NCBI GenBank assembly: GCA_000597885.1
Contig: CP004371.1
Coordinates: forward strand, 4,245,001-4,309,000
Origin: Flammeovirgaceae bacterium 311
Lineage (GTDB): Bacteria; Bacteroidota; Bacteroidia; Cytophagales; Cyclobacteriaceae
Direction of reading: 5' to 3'
DNA: 64,000 bases
Shown here: positions 64,000 to 64,000 of the stretch, piece after piece
How the letters are laid out: each line of letters begins with the position of its first letter
Position numbering within the stretch: the stretch's first letter is position 1
Notes under the pieces: model-generated
The model's input: only the letters and a program-made list of their open reading frames with translations
The model's database searches: none
Told to the model about the DNA's origin: nothing
Made by a program: the position numbers and the translations under genes

Positions 64000-64000
64000 A

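Overview
The window is an ordinary chromosomal segment of a Bacteroidota bacterium, most likely from the Cytophagales/Hymenobacter-like side of the phylum. The assignment rests on several independent signs: -7 promoter boxes of the form TAnnTTTG (the Bacteroidota primary sigma signature), a TonB-dependent receptor with an N-terminal carboxypeptidase-D-regulatory-like domain followed by a DUF4249 lipoprotein, a type B ribosomal protein L31, a long IleS, a Cys-rich ferrochelatase of the Bacteroidota form, and weak or absent Shine-Dalgarno sequences. No species call can be made from sequence reading alone.

Layout. 1-2.8 kb: the 3' four fifths of a 23S rRNA gene, a spacer with four hairpin-forming repeats, a 5S rRNA gene and a strong terminator. 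3.4-17.5 kb: a small lipoprotein gene, then a mostly minus-strand run with ileS, a PAS histidine kinase, an RND-superfamily exporter, dGTPase, an MtfA-like peptidase, a CPA2 antiporter with a universal-stress-like tail, and glyS. 17.7-24.9 kb: a second CPA2 antiporter divergent from a tandem USP protein, two lipoproteins (SMP-30-like propeller, polysaccharide deacetylase), a hydrolase-OsmC fusion and hemH. 25-34 kb: fatty-acid desaturase, thioredoxin-fold protein, cysteine desulfurase, phosphoglucosamine mutase type enzyme, mazG, a CrtA-like monooxygenase, an orphan TonB tail fragment and homogentisate dioxygenase. 34-50 kb: S41 protease, a hemerythrin-like RIC protein, ruvX-def, a phosphodiesterase/phosphatase lipoprotein, an AGCS symporter, RmlD-like reductase, lipoprotein cyclophilin, a phytol/dolichol kinase-like protein, hemC, rimK with its RimB-type partner, holB, a GlmU-like protein, rpmE2 and an orphan receiver. 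50-64 kb: ADP-ribosylglycohydrolase, Wzi-like barrel, an MsbA-type exporter with gmhA, yifB/comM, TonB receptor plus DUF4249 pair, ZIP transporter, a CarboxypepD_reg-like secreted protein, ArsR and a YjjG-type HAD phosphatase.

How the parts work together. Most genes are housekeeping: translation (ileS, glyS, def, rpmE2, rimK), replication and nucleotide hygiene (holB, ruvX, dgt, mazG, HAD), haem synthesis (hemC, hemH), and envelope biogenesis (ABC exporter, gmhA, Wzi-like, GlmU-like, GlmM-like). Ion and stress functions cluster around 13.5-20.4 kb. There are no transposases, integrases, phage genes, CRISPR arrays or tRNA genes that I can recognise.

I did not find a coherent undescribed multi-gene system. 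The observations best worth a second look are the tandem hairpins in the 23S-5S spacer, short-repeat islands between genes (43-48 kb), a TonB C-terminal remnant, a RIC-family protein whose N-terminal domain lacks the Cys-Cys pair, paired antiporters with different ion-site motifs, paired inverted repeats in front of the SMP-30 lipoprotein gene, and -7 boxes placed so close to two start codons that the mRNAs may be leaderless.
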